32,621 nucleotides of DNA from the NCBI GenBank assembly GCA_030741355.1, contig JASLVM010000016.1, forward strand, positions 1 through 32,621, written 5' to 3'. Under the pieces are notes generated by a model. It had not been told where the DNA came from. It saw only the letters and a program-made list of their open reading frames with translations, and searched no databases. Below are positions 1 to 9,486 of the stretch, in pieces; the stretch's first letter is position 1; the number at the start of each line of letters is the position of its first letter. A program made the position numbers and the translations under genes. Source of the stretch: Candidatus Poseidonia sp. (GTDB lineage: Archaea; Thermoplasmatota; Poseidoniia; Poseidoniales; Poseidoniaceae).

Positions 1-1510
1 CCAGCAAGACCCGGCGAGTCGTCATCTCGCCCGTCATGTGGCAGGGTCGCTCTGATTCGTATGGGTCGGTGGCATCACCAAGGAACGAGAGCCCCGTCGT
101 TCGTTCTATAACTTCAGCATGGGCGTCTGAACCGTTGAAAGCAAGTTCGTAAATATGGCCGTCCTTGACCTCACCGTCCATGCTCCACTGCCCATCGGCT
201 TCGGTAAAGGCAGGCAGTGGTTGCACCACATCGTCCATGTGTTGTGAGGCACGTGCACGGAGCTCGACGCTGATTTCATCAAGCACACGATAGCACTCGT
301 CGACGATGTTGTCCATCGCCAGCGGCTCCTTGCCACCCGTTCGACGAGCAGCAAACGCCGTACCTTGAGCGATGTCTCGGGGGCCGATATCCAAACGTAG
401 AGGCACGCCCTTGATTTCCCAGTCGTAGTACTTCTGACCGGGATGGAGGTCTCGGTCGTCCACCTTGACCCGCAGACCACGTGAGCGCAGTTTTTCGGCG
501 ACTTCGTGGGCCACGGCGATGGTATCCACCTCGAGGTTCTTGCGAATCATCGGACAGATGACGACCTGGAAAGGGGCAATCTTTGGTGGCATGATCAGGC
601 CGTTTTCGTCCCCGTGCATGCCGACGACCGCTCCAAGAAGGCGCTCAGACATGCCATAGGTGGTTTGGTGGCAGAAGGCTTGCTTGGCGTCCAAATCCTC
701 GTAGGTCACATCGAAGGCTTTGGCCCACTGGTCTCGGTAGTGATGGCAAGAGGCCACTTGCAGCGTTCGACCGTTGGGCATAACCGCATCAATACCGATG
801 GTGTACCAAGCGCCCGGGAAGGTGTCCCAAACAGGACGCTTGGCCTTGATGATGGGCAGGCACAGGTCGTGCATCAGCCGGTCAACGATCTCCAAATCCT
901 CGGCGATTTGCCGGCTCGCATCGTCTTCGTCAGCGTGGGCCGTGTGGGCCTCAAAGAAGTGAATTTCTCGGACACGGATGAAGGAACGGGTCTGCTTGGT
1001 TTCATAGCGGAAGGTGTTCACCATCTGGTAAATCTTCAGCGGGAGGTCCTTGTGAGAGCGAATCCACAACGGAAACATCGTGTACATGGCCGTCTCTGAA
1101 GTCGGACGCAGGAACATCGGGATGTCGAGGTCGTTATCACCAGCGTGCTTGACCCAGTAAACCTCTTTCTTGAAACCGCCTTCCTCGTCTTCATCCCGAA
1201 GGTCATCGGGGTCTACGCCCTCTTCTCGGGCTCGCTTCAAGCGGGCGACCAAGGCATTTTCCTTTTCGAGAAGGTTCTCGGGAATAAGTAAGGGGAAGTT
1301 TACTTCCTCGTGGTTGGTACGTTCCATCTCGGCATGCGTAAGGGCGTCAATGAGTTTCATGGTCTTCCAGCCATAGGGCCGCCAGACGTCCATGCCCTTG
1401 ATGGGGTAGCGCTTGTCAACCAGTTCGGCCGCTTCGACGATAAACGGATACCATTCGTTGAAATTCTCGCTCTTCGACGGAATTCCCCGCTTTGCTTTGC
1501 GCTGGCCCAT
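1..1510 (-). CDS. proS: Proline--tRNA ligase, archaeal/eukaryotic type (C-terminus truncated by window edge)
   Basis: Reverse-strand reading frame, absent from the ORF track because it lacks a stop in the window. Own translation gives MGQRKAKRGIPSKSENFNEWYPF...KGMDVWRPYGWKTMKLIDALTHAEMERTNHEEVNFPLLIPE...PMFLRPTSETAMY...FRYETKQTRSFIRVREIHFFEAHTAHA...VDDRDLHPGQKYYDWEIKGVPLRLDIGPRD, class II ProRS motifs. Alternative in-frame starts at 1552 and 1564. Confidence 0.95.
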   Translation of the reverse strand, partial: MGQRKAKRGIPSKSENFNEWYPFIVEAAELVDKRYPIKGMDVWRPYGWKTMKLIDALTHAEMERTNHEEVNFPLLIPENLLEKENALVARLKRAREEGVDPDDLRDEDEEGGFKKEVYWVKHAGDNDLDIPMFLRPTSETAMYTMFPLWIRSHKDLPLKIYQMVNTFRYETKQTRSFIRVREIHFFEAHTAHADEDDASRQIAEDLEIVDRLMHDLCLPIIKAKRPVWDTFPGAWYTIGIDAVMPNGRTLQVASCHHYRDQWAKAFDVTYEDLDAKQAFCHQTTYGMSERLLGAVVGMHGDENGLIMPPKIAPFQVVICPMIRKNLEVDTIAVAHEVAEKLRSRGLRVKVDDRDLHPGQKYYDWEIKGVPLRLDIGPRDIAQGTAFAARRTGGKEPLAMDNIVDECYRVLDEISVELRARASQHMDDVVQPLPAFTEADGQWSMDGEVKDGHIYELAFNGSDAHAEVIERTTGLSFLGDATDPYESERPCHMTGEMTTRRVLL

Positions 1511-1535
1511 GTTCTTGGGGCAGACTTCGGTTTCA

Positions 1536-1814
1536 TCAAGATGACGCTTCATCTTCAGCGTCATCAGCCGACTTGGTCAGGGAAAACAAGGCCAGCACAG
1601 CAGCGCCGCACCACACCACTTCAAGCACGAAAAACGCCCACTCGTCGATGAGAAAGGCACGAACACCCAACAAGCCAGAACCGAAGGCCATGAGGAAAAG
1701 GTAGAGCGGTTGTTTGCTGTGGAGCACATTCCGAGTCTCCAACAAGAAGGCAAGTAGGATGCTTAACATGCCAACATAAGCAATGGACTGGGAAAACCAA
1801 CCGTCGGGAGACAC
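1536..1814 (-). CDS. Small membrane protein (about 3 TM helices), unknown function
   Basis: 92 aa ORF with hydrophobic segments (SIAYVGMLSILLAFLLE; LYLFLMAFGSGLLGVRAFL; WAFFVLEVVWCGAAVLALFSL) filling the gap between proS and 1821-2426. Confidence 0.6.
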   Translation of the reverse strand: MSPDGWFSQSIAYVGMLSILLAFLLETRNVLHSKQPLYLFLMAFGSGLLGVRAFLIDEWAFFVLEVVWCGAAVLALFSLTKSADDAEDEASS

Positions 1815-1820
1815 GAGAAA

Positions 1821-2426
1821 TCACTTCTTGCGGATGATCAAGAATAGACCGCCCAAAAGGACGATCAAGGCGACGATGTCGGGGATACCGATGCCGCCTG
1901 CGGTGCCGCCCACGCCACTCATGCTTTCGGAGAGCAGCGAGTAGGACCATCCGTCGGACTCGCCAATCTTGTGAGGACTCATGAGATTCAGGCGAGTTTG
2001 TTCCTCTCCCCTGCAGGTTCCAACCTCACAGAGGGAATCCAGGGCATTGGAAAAGAAGCCAATGAGGTTCAACACACAAAACACAAGTCCGCCAGCGAAA
2101 ACAAATCGAAGTGGACTCTTTTTCGCCGAAGGCACCGGTGGCATATCCAAGGCCACATCGAGGTCAGGAAGAGGAATCGCAGGCGTGACGGGGACGGCTG
2201 GCCCAATGACTTCAACCAGCATATCGGTTGGTGGTGCGACTTCGGTGACGCCCGGAGTAGGGGCCAAAACGGCGTTGGCATCGCGAGGTTTTACCGGTTG
2301 AACAGCGGCGATTTTGATGCCGTAAATGCGGTCCGCAAGACTGACCAGCGTTGGGTCATCAGCGATATCAGCCGCATCAATTTCTCCATCCAACAATTGT
2401 TGAAGACGATCGTGAATCGACGACAA
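1821..2426 (-). CDS. Unknown membrane protein with C-terminal TM helix and basic tail
   Basis: 201 aa ORF; Pro-rich linker, TM segment LRFVFAGGLVFCVLNLIGFF, terminal GIGIPDIVALIVLLGGLFLIIRKK. Confidence 0.7.
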   Translation of the reverse strand: MSSIHDRLQQLLDGEIDAADIADDPTLVSLADRIYGIKIAAVQPVKPRDANAVLAPTPGVTEVAPPTDMLVEVIGPAVPVTPAIPLPDLDVALDMPPVPSAKKSPLRFVFAGGLVFCVLNLIGFFSNALDSLCEVGTCRGEEQTRLNLMSPHKIGESDGWSYSLLSESMSGVGGTAGGIGIPDIVALIVLLGGLFLIIRKK

Positions 2427-2506
2427 TGGCAGGCCTCCGTATGGGATGCGTAAGCGCTTCCCTTCAAGAAGCCTCCTTTCAAGAGAAGGTCAAAAAAATG
2501 ACAGAA

Positions 2507-3187
2507 TCACGCTTCTTCATCGTTGTACTTGCTAAAGAGTTCCTGACTGACCAAAGCCGCTGAACAGTGCGGGCATCGATCAGCTTGTCCCAGCATGGTT
2601 GGTTGAATCGCTAACACGGCCAAGCACGAAGGACAGGCTGCTAACATTTCTCCATCTTGCAGGTTGAAGGAATCCATAGGATTGAGCCGTAAATAGCCCA
2701 TCCGGTATCCGGGATGCCAATGGAAGAGCGCACGTCGCCCCGAACCAAGAGCAGCCCAGCCCATCAAAAAAGCAAACAACAGGCCGGTAAAGGCACCGTA
2801 AACAAGAACTTGCAAGACATTGAGGAAGGCCAGAGAGGCGAACATCAAACTGGCGAGGAACAAGATAACCACCGCCGGCCAGTAAGCCCACGGTTTTCTA
2901 TTTCGATAGCCGCCGTAAATCATCAAGCCCGAGAAAACCCCGGTTCCAAGAAAAATCGAGCCCACGGTTCCGCCAAGATACCCCATGGATGCTAAAGCCG
3001 TGGCCAACAAATACACCACGATGGCCCCGTCAACGAGAACGATGAAACTCGTCCCGCGGTGGATGTGGGCAATAGGGTCGCTACCGGGGGTCGGTGTTGG
3101 GGCCGAACCCGCAAGGACCATCTCATCCGCTCGGTTGCTGGCCACGATTCTTCCTCGTGTGAGGGGCATTTGAATCATTTGTTTCAT
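2507..3187 (-). CDS. Multi-pass membrane protein with C-terminal zinc-ribbon-like motif (CPSC..CPHC)
   Basis: 226 aa ORF; several hydrophobic helices, then ACPSCLAVLAIQPTMLGQADRCPHCSAAL. Confidence 0.75.
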   Translation of the reverse strand: MKQMIQMPLTRGRIVASNRADEMVLAGSAPTPTPGSDPIAHIHRGTSFIVLVDGAIVVYLLATALASMGYLGGTVGSIFLGTGVFSGLMIYGGYRNRKPWAYWPAVVILFLASLMFASLAFLNVLQVLVYGAFTGLLFAFLMGWAALGSGRRALFHWHPGYRMGYLRLNPMDSFNLQDGEMLAACPSCLAVLAIQPTMLGQADRCPHCSAALVSQELFSKYNDEEA

Positions 3188-3237
3188 GCCTGAGCACGAA
3201 GCGAAGATGTCTTGACGGACCGCAGGTTGGCCGAACC

Positions 3238-4440
3238 ATGGCGCTGCGTGACACCGACGTTGAGCAGAAGGGCACCGCCCTGCTCGGTCAACGCATCGTT
3301 CTTGGCATCACAGGCGGTATCGCAGCGGTCGAAACGGTGCGCCTCGCTCGAGCGTTGCGTCGTGAAGGGGCCGAGTTGACCGTCATCATGACCAATGCGG
3401 CCCAACGCATCATCACACCTTTGGCCGTTCGCTGGGCATCACAAGCGGACGTCATCACCGACTGGGACGGGGACCTCAGCGCCCTCAATCATGCAGATGC
3501 CGTTCTGATTGCACCAGCAACTCGAGACGTGATGGCGAGCCATCTGCACGGACTCCAACACGGACCGCTCATGATGGCGCTCTCCGTCGCTCGTTCACGA
3601 AACACTCCGATCGTGATGGTGCCCAGCATGCACCAAGACCTCGCCAAGGACCCCGTTACAGACGATGTTGTCGATGAACTTCGCAAGGAGGGCGTTCATG
3701 TTCTGTGGGGGCCCGAAGAGGAAGGGAAGCGAAAATCCCCTGAGGTTGAACATACGGTGGCGGTCTTGGCACACCAGACCAACAAGAAAAAACCAGGCCG
3801 AAAAAACGTGGTGATCACCCTGGGAGCCACCCGTTCCCCCATCGATGATGTGCGCCATGTCCAGAACACCAGCTCTGGCTCAACCGGTTGGGCGTTGGCC
3901 AGCCACCTCCACAAGCACGGTCACGATGTGACATGTGTTGCAGGTATCACCACCGTCGTTGCACCCAGTTGGCTTCCTTTGGTTCTTCTCTGCCCGACAC
4001 CAGAATCGATGCTCGCAGAGTGCAAAGCCCTCACCAACGACCCAATCGATGCATGGATTCACGCTGCCGCCGTCTTGGATTACGTCGTAGAAAACGCAGC
4101 CGAAGGAAAATTGGCCAGCCAACAAGGAACCCTAAACCTACCACTGGTCGAGAGTTCAAAGCACATCATGGAACTCAAAGAGGCCTGCGCTTCAGCCGTT
4201 CGCATCGGGTTCAAACTTGAATCCGGCATCAAGCAAACCGATTTGATTCACCGAGCCTATGCGCAAATTCAGAAAGCCGGAATGACGGCCGTGGTCGCCA
4301 ACCGTTTGGAGGACCTCGGTAACAACGAGAAGCCTCGAGGCTACCTCGTGGACCAGCAAGGCGCCCACTTCGTGCTGAATTCTTCCGACGACCTTCACGA
4401 GGCCGTCCAGACACTCATTGAACGTGGCAAGGAGGCATGA
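3238..4440 (+). CDS. coaBC: Bifunctional phosphopantothenoylcysteine decarboxylase / phosphopantothenate--cysteine ligase-like (CoaBC/Dfp)
   Basis: 400 aa; flavoprotein start IVLGITGGIAAVETVRLARAL, IAPATRDVMA, then CoaB-like VVITLGATRSPIDDVRHVQNTSSGSTGWALA and HAAAVLDYVV. Confidence 0.88.
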   Translation: MALRDTDVEQKGTALLGQRIVLGITGGIAAVETVRLARALRREGAELTVIMTNAAQRIITPLAVRWASQADVITDWDGDLSALNHADAVLIAPATRDVMASHLHGLQHGPLMMALSVARSRNTPIVMVPSMHQDLAKDPVTDDVVDELRKEGVHVLWGPEEEGKRKSPEVEHTVAVLAHQTNKKKPGRKNVVITLGATRSPIDDVRHVQNTSSGSTGWALASHLHKHGHDVTCVAGITTVVAPSWLPLVLLCPTPESMLAECKALTNDPIDAWIHAAAVLDYVVENAAEGKLASQQGTLNLPLVESSKHIMELKEACASAVRIGFKLESGIKQTDLIHRAYAQIQKAGMTAVVANRLEDLGNNEKPRGYLVDQQGAHFVLNSSDDLHEAVQTLIERGKEA

Positions 4441-5057
4441 CCTTGCGCCGATTTGCCGTGGTTGGGCACCGGGCCATGTCCAAAGGGAAACTACCACTCA
4501 ACGATTTGGCAAGCGGAGCAGGGCGCATGGACGTGCTCATTCGTGCCCTTATGGCCGGATTGATGACCAGCCATGGTCTGCGTAGGGACACCGTTGTTGT
4601 CCTGCATCTGCTCGGAGGACCTGGCCCCCCTAGACGGATTAAATTCGATGGTGAATCTCTGAAAGGATTACATGCAGAAGAGCGTTCTATAGCAGGAACC
4701 ATCGGCAAGGTCATCGCCACACCTTTGCCACCGATTGGCCATTGGCAACCCATCACTGCGGGTATCAGTCATAGCGGGGGAAATTTGGATTCCACCTTAC
4801 ACGAGTGGCAAGACCATCCCACGGTTGTTCTTGACGCCGATGCCCCACGCCTGTGGTCAGAAAAAGCGGCATTGGCGGAAAGGAGTACACCCAGTGAGCG
4901 TAATGTGAACTTTGTACTCAGCGACGATCAACCCCTCGGCGAGATTGCTTCGGAGAACATCGTGCTTCGGTCGCTCGGAGACCAATGGATGCAAGGCCAT
5001 ATGGCGATTGGTGTCGTCCACTTTTTGATGGATGAAGGTGTTGAACTCAACCTTTGA
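4437..5057 (+). CDS. trmY: tRNA (pseudouridine(54)-N(1))-methyltransferase
   Basis: 206 aa; TrmY/DUF358-like: RRFAVVGHRA, LNDLASGAGRMDVLIRALMAGLMTSHGLRRDT, LHLLGGPGPPRRIKFDGESLKGLHAEERSIAG, FVLSDDQPL. ATGA overlap with coaBC. Confidence 0.9.
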   Translation: MTLRRFAVVGHRAMSKGKLPLNDLASGAGRMDVLIRALMAGLMTSHGLRRDTVVVLHLLGGPGPPRRIKFDGESLKGLHAEERSIAGTIGKVIATPLPPIGHWQPITAGISHSGGNLDSTLHEWQDHPTVVLDADAPRLWSEKAALAERSTPSERNVNFVLSDDQPLGEIASENIVLRSLGDQWMQGHMAIGVVHFLMDEGVELNL

Positions 5058-6033
5058 TGAGCCAACGGGGCCAACCGTCAACGGTGGACTCAAGTCCGTG
5101 AGCAAGAAGGTCTTCATCCAGTGCAAATGGATGACTTTGAGGCCAAACAGCCAAACAGGATAAGCTGGCCTTGTTTTCCTCAACAGCATCGCAATCACCA
5201 GCGGCTACTGGAGAATGGTCGACAGAAGCGGCGCCGATGGTGAACGTGGCCGTGGCCGTGGTATCTTCTACGTCAAAGCGAACAGCATTCCGATACCATC
5301 GAACACCAAGACGGGTCGTAGCCCACGTTCCGTCCCACGTGCTGGGAGCGTTAACGTTGAGCATCAAGTCGCCGTTTGAGAACGCCTCAAGGAGTGAAGA
5401 TTCCGGGTCTTCCAGCCACCGGTCATCGGTTTCAGGCTTTGGCCATGCACTGAAGTAGCCCGTGTCAAGTTGGCCATGTGGCCGTCCCAAATTTCTCGCC
5501 TGAAGGGGAAGGACCTCAGCCGCACGCTCAACGGCCTCAAGGGTCGCTGCAACAGCCACCTCCATGCCCGCTGGTTCAAACGAGGTAAACGATGAGGCGA
5601 TGGCCGGTACGCCGTACAAACCTGCTTCTCGTGCTGCCCCCATGGTGCCACTGTGATAAGCATCTTGAGAGAGGTTTGGGCCGAGGTTGACCCCCGAGAC
5701 CACCATTTGGGGATGCACGCCGGGCACCAGATGATTCAGTCCGCCGTCCAACGCCACGATCATGGTATCACACGGTGTGCCGTCGAGTTCGAAGAGATGG
5801 ACGGGAGTTTGATGTGAATCAAGCGACCAAGCCTCCAACAGGTCGTCTCGAGAACGGAGTGGCATGGGTTTCATGAGATTGATACGCATGCCGGTAGCGG
5901 AGTGATTTCCAGCAGGGGCCAACACCACCAGGGGATAACCTGCAGCGTGCAAGGCCTTCACCAAAAGCGAAAAACCGAGGGCTTCAATTCCATCGTCGTT
6001 GGTCAAAAGAAGCCAACCGCGCTGTGCAGCCAT
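5047..6033 (-). CDS. surE: 5'/3'-nucleotidase SurE
   Basis: 328 aa; WLLLTNDDGIEALGFSLLVKAL, VLAPAGNHSATGMRI, DGTPCDTMIVALD, VSGVNLGPNLSQDAYHSGTMGAAREA. Confidence 0.93.
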   Translation of the reverse strand: MAAQRGWLLLTNDDGIEALGFSLLVKALHAAGYPLVVLAPAGNHSATGMRINLMKPMPLRSRDDLLEAWSLDSHQTPVHLFELDGTPCDTMIVALDGGLNHLVPGVHPQMVVSGVNLGPNLSQDAYHSGTMGAAREAGLYGVPAIASSFTSFEPAGMEVAVAATLEAVERAAEVLPLQARNLGRPHGQLDTGYFSAWPKPETDDRWLEDPESSLLEAFSNGDLMLNVNAPSTWDGTWATTRLGVRWYRNAVRFDVEDTTATATFTIGAASVDHSPVAAGDCDAVEENKASLSCLAVWPQSHPFALDEDLLAHGLESTVDGWPRWLIKG

Positions 6034-6042
6034 ATTAAGGCC

Positions 6043-7023
6043 TCAAGCCGGGTTGTTTTCATTGTTCGCTTTGGACAAGGATGCTTGTTCTGAAGCGACC
6101 ACCACCGTCATCAAACCGGCCATCAGGACCAGGCCGCCCAACCATGTCCACATCCCGGGAACGCCGGCGTCAAAGAACACCCATCCGATGATGGAACCCA
6201 AGACGGGTTCGAGAGTAACAGCGACGGAAACGATGAGGGGTGAAATGTATCGCAAACATGTGTTCAACCCCGTGTGTCCAAGCAAGCCTGCAACCAAAGC
6301 GAGTAAAAGAAACCAAACAAAGAATTCACCGTCGGTCCAACCCGTTGCACCAAACTCGCCGAAACCCTGTTCAAACCACCATGAGAACGGCAAGAGCAGA
6401 ACAGCAGCAATGAGTGTCACGGGAAAGGCGTAAAGGAAAATGGGCAACCATGTGCGGAGAATCCTTCCCACAACGATGTAGCCAACCACGAACACAGCCC
6501 CACCGAAAGCCAGCATGTCGCCAAATACGGTAGCGGTTTGGTCCCCTTGGGAAGAGCCCGTATCCATGAGCGTGATAGCGGCTCCTACAAAGCAAATGAG
6601 CGCTCCAACGGTCTCCATTCTGTACGGTAGACGCACGGCTTCAATTTTCGATGCGAAAAGCAGCATTCCGACGACAATAACCAGGGGGTGGGCGGTCACA
6701 AACAACAGAGAGTGCGTGAGCGTGGTTTCATCCAAACTGGCCACCCACGCTCCGAAATGGGCCGCCAGAGCAAGACCGCTCAAGCTCAAGAGCGCCCAGG
6801 TACGTTTGGTTTTGAATTCCTCCGCAACATCCTTTTCGATGGTTTGGAGTTGATACAAAAACAAGGGCAGAAGGACGATAGAAGTCAACTGCAACCGCCA
6901 CGAGGCCCTCAAAAGAGGAGGAACCGCATCCACATGTTGGAACAGCGCTCCTGCACTCGAGACACCAAAAACAGCAGCGACCAGAAGCCCCCAGACCCAG
7001 CGTGGCGTGCTGGAAGACGACAT
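6043..7023 (-). CDS. EamA/DMT-superfamily transporter
   Basis: 326 aa, about 10 hydrophobic helices in two repeats, ending TLEPVLGSIIGWVFFDAGVPGMWTWLGGLVLMAGL. Confidence 0.88.
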   Translation of the reverse strand: MSSSSTPRWVWGLLVAAVFGVSSAGALFQHVDAVPPLLRASWRLQLTSIVLLPLFLYQLQTIEKDVAEEFKTKRTWALLSLSGLALAAHFGAWVASLDETTLTHSLLFVTAHPLVIVVGMLLFASKIEAVRLPYRMETVGALICFVGAAITLMDTGSSQGDQTATVFGDMLAFGGAVFVVGYIVVGRILRTWLPIFLYAFPVTLIAAVLLLPFSWWFEQGFGEFGATGWTDGEFFVWFLLLALVAGLLGHTGLNTCLRYISPLIVSVAVTLEPVLGSIIGWVFFDAGVPGMWTWLGGLVLMAGLMTVVVASEQASLSKANNENNPA

Positions 7024-7035
7024 GGTGATTCACGC

Positions 7036-9417
7036 TCAGGCTTCAGCCGAGGATGACTCGCCACCAATGACACCGGCTCGCTTGAACAGGAGGTAAATGG
7101 CAGCTCCAACGGCGACGTTGATGAGGATCAAACTGGCCATTCGGATGGCGTACCAAGCACCTGAATCTGCAAAGTTCTCAATGCCCATGATGGTGCGCAT
7201 GCCCTCATCGTCGTACCAGATGGAGTCGACAAAGGAGAGGATGCTCGATTCTGTTCCAAAGAAGGCTTCACCGGTCAGTAAACCTGCAGCGACCATGAAG
7301 GTGCTCAGGAGAATGAGAGCCCGTTGCTTCTCCGCAACGGTGGTTCCTTCCTTTTCCTTGAGCGCATCAATGCGTGGCTGGAGTTTCTTGTCTTCCCATC
7401 GGTCTCGTGCCACACCGCCAATGAGCATGGGCAGGGTGTGCGGGACGTCGAGGTACATGCCCAAACCAAAGGATGTACCCATGCCGGTGGCCCATTCAAC
7501 GAACATACCGAGAAGGAATCCAAGAGCAAGGAGGGTAAGGTCGCCTTGGCCCTCTGCGAAGATGACCGAAAACGTGGCGAAGGCGTTGGCTTGGGGAGCA
7601 ATCAACTGGATACGTCCCTCAGCCAGTTGGATGGAGAGGAAGATGGCCACACCGGCACCAATGATGGCACCGGGGACAACACCCATGATGTTCCCTTTCG
7701 AGATGTGATAGGGTCGGTTTCCAATGTAGAGGCTGTTCTTGTAATCACCAATCACGGTGCCGGACATTGAGATGGCAGAACCAAACACGGTGGTCCCGAC
7801 AAGACCCAAAAGAACGGCGTCTTGCGTGTTTAGACTCAAGAGGTCTTGGAAGTTGAGGAAGACACCAAGCAACATCAGGAGAACAATGAACGAGGTTCCG
7901 GAGACCGGTTCGATACCCGTTTCACCCATGACACGTACGGCGATAGCACCCAGCATGAAGGTGGTCAAAATCAGCACCAAAGCGAAGACCAAAGCAGCAA
8001 GTGGCGAAAAGCCACCAATGGAGAAGATGATGATCATGGCGAAGAAGGTTACACCCATGAAGATGGGAATGTGCTTGAGTGGCCATTCGTACCAACCTTT
8101 GCCTTCCATGTATTCTTGGCTACCGTCGCCCTTGAACGCTGCACCGATGTCCGTGAAGATGTTGGCAAAGGTGCGCCACATCTTTGCCAATCCGAACATA
8201 CCACCACCGACGATGGCACCGATAGCGATGGTACGAACCGTCTTGGCAAAGGCGATCATCTGCAGAGGAGCAGAGCCACCGCTGGCATAATCTTGGATGG
8301 GGATGTTGGCTTGTTGCGTTGCATCGTAGATAGGGACGTTCATGAACACAGCCAACGGGACGAGGAAGAACCAACCCACGATGGTACCGAGGTTGACCAA
8401 AAACGCCACGCGGGCTTTCATGAACCAGCCGATGGCAAACATCGACGGCGTCAACGCCACCCCGATGTAGGTGTAAGAAAATGGATTCCATGCCGTTTCC
8501 TCCGACCAGTGCGTTTGCTTGAGGGAGATGCCGTCAACCGTTCCTGAGGGCTGGTGGATTTTACCATGGGAATAGAAGCTCGCCAAGCCAATGTCACCGT
8601 AGTGAACGGATTCTGCGATGAAATCAAGCAGAGCAATCTTCCGGTCATTCAACCAAATCAAAGGGTACTCCACAAGGAACAGGCCCACCATGGTGACCAC
8701 GGTCCAGACTCCAATCGTCTTCAGGGAATCCCGTGCATGTTCAACCGCCCCCGTGCTCACATCCGAGGAGATATCAAGCATCTTCAGGGTCGCTTCAAAA
8801 CCTGGGAGAGGAAGCGGGTCTTCAACCAACCATACACGTCTGAAGATGATGAAATACATGACACCCAAGAACCCGGCGAACATGGAAGCGACGATGCCGA
8901 TGAACGCCAGTGTGAACGCCTCACCATCGTCGAGCGTTACCAAAGGCCCATCCGCTAACGCATAAGCGGGTTGGCTGGCCAACAAGAAGATGGCAGGGAA
9001 CGTGAAAATGAAGCCCGTTGAAGCGTGGGTGGCCCCCGTTGTGGCCGATGTTGCGATGTTGACTTCGGAAGGCGACCATTTGAGCGCCATGCCCAAGAGG
9101 TAAGCGATGTACCATGCTGCGGAGATGGCCAATCCGAGTTTGAGCCCGATGTAAGCGGTAACCCCGGAAAAGATGGCACCAATACCGATACCGATCATCA
9201 CTTTCGGGGTATTCCAGTGAGAAACTTCGAACGATTCCTGCAAGTTTTTCTCTTCGAGGTATTGTTCCAACACACCGGTGTTGAGGTTGTTGTACATCTC
9301 GTCATCGAGCCAGGTCAGTGTCCCGGCTTCAATCGCTTTGAGACCCTCCGGGGTGATGGGCTGGCGGTAGGCTGATTTCGAGACGGTTTTTTCACCAGAA
9401 GCGTTGGTTTTCGACAC
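7036..9417 (-). CDS. OPT-family oligopeptide transporter
   Basis: 793 aa polytopic protein; LEVSHWNTPKVMIGIGIGAIFSGVTAYIGLKLGL, TGATHASTGFIFTFPAIFLL, MGETGIEPVSGTSFIVLLMLLG, typical of the OPT superfamily. Confidence 0.88.
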   Translation of the reverse strand: MSKTNASGEKTVSKSAYRQPITPEGLKAIEAGTLTWLDDEMYNNLNTGVLEQYLEEKNLQESFEVSHWNTPKVMIGIGIGAIFSGVTAYIGLKLGLAISAAWYIAYLLGMALKWSPSEVNIATSATTGATHASTGFIFTFPAIFLLASQPAYALADGPLVTLDDGEAFTLAFIGIVASMFAGFLGVMYFIIFRRVWLVEDPLPLPGFEATLKMLDISSDVSTGAVEHARDSLKTIGVWTVVTMVGLFLVEYPLIWLNDRKIALLDFIAESVHYGDIGLASFYSHGKIHQPSGTVDGISLKQTHWSEETAWNPFSYTYIGVALTPSMFAIGWFMKARVAFLVNLGTIVGWFFLVPLAVFMNVPIYDATQQANIPIQDYASGGSAPLQMIAFAKTVRTIAIGAIVGGGMFGLAKMWRTFANIFTDIGAAFKGDGSQEYMEGKGWYEWPLKHIPIFMGVTFFAMIIIFSIGGFSPLAALVFALVLILTTFMLGAIAVRVMGETGIEPVSGTSFIVLLMLLGVFLNFQDLLSLNTQDAVLLGLVGTTVFGSAISMSGTVIGDYKNSLYIGNRPYHISKGNIMGVVPGAIIGAGVAIFLSIQLAEGRIQLIAPQANAFATFSVIFAEGQGDLTLLALGFLLGMFVEWATGMGTSFGLGMYLDVPHTLPMLIGGVARDRWEDKKLQPRIDALKEKEGTTVAEKQRALILLSTFMVAAGLLTGEAFFGTESSILSFVDSIWYDDEGMRTIMGIENFADSGAWYAIRMASLILINVAVGAAIYLLFKRAGVIGGESSSAEA

Positions 9418-9486
9418 CTAAATCACCCGCGACGCAACAGCGTACGGTCAATCGGTTGCGAAGGCACTTCATGACGGTTGCGATGC

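Noticed and set aside
506-1099. 197-aa plus-strand ORF
   Set aside because: Antisense to proS, whose frame is intact though missing from the ORF track.
7757-8547. Plus-strand ORFs of 177 and 233 aa
   Set aside because: Antisense to the OPT transporter; low-complexity translations without family features.
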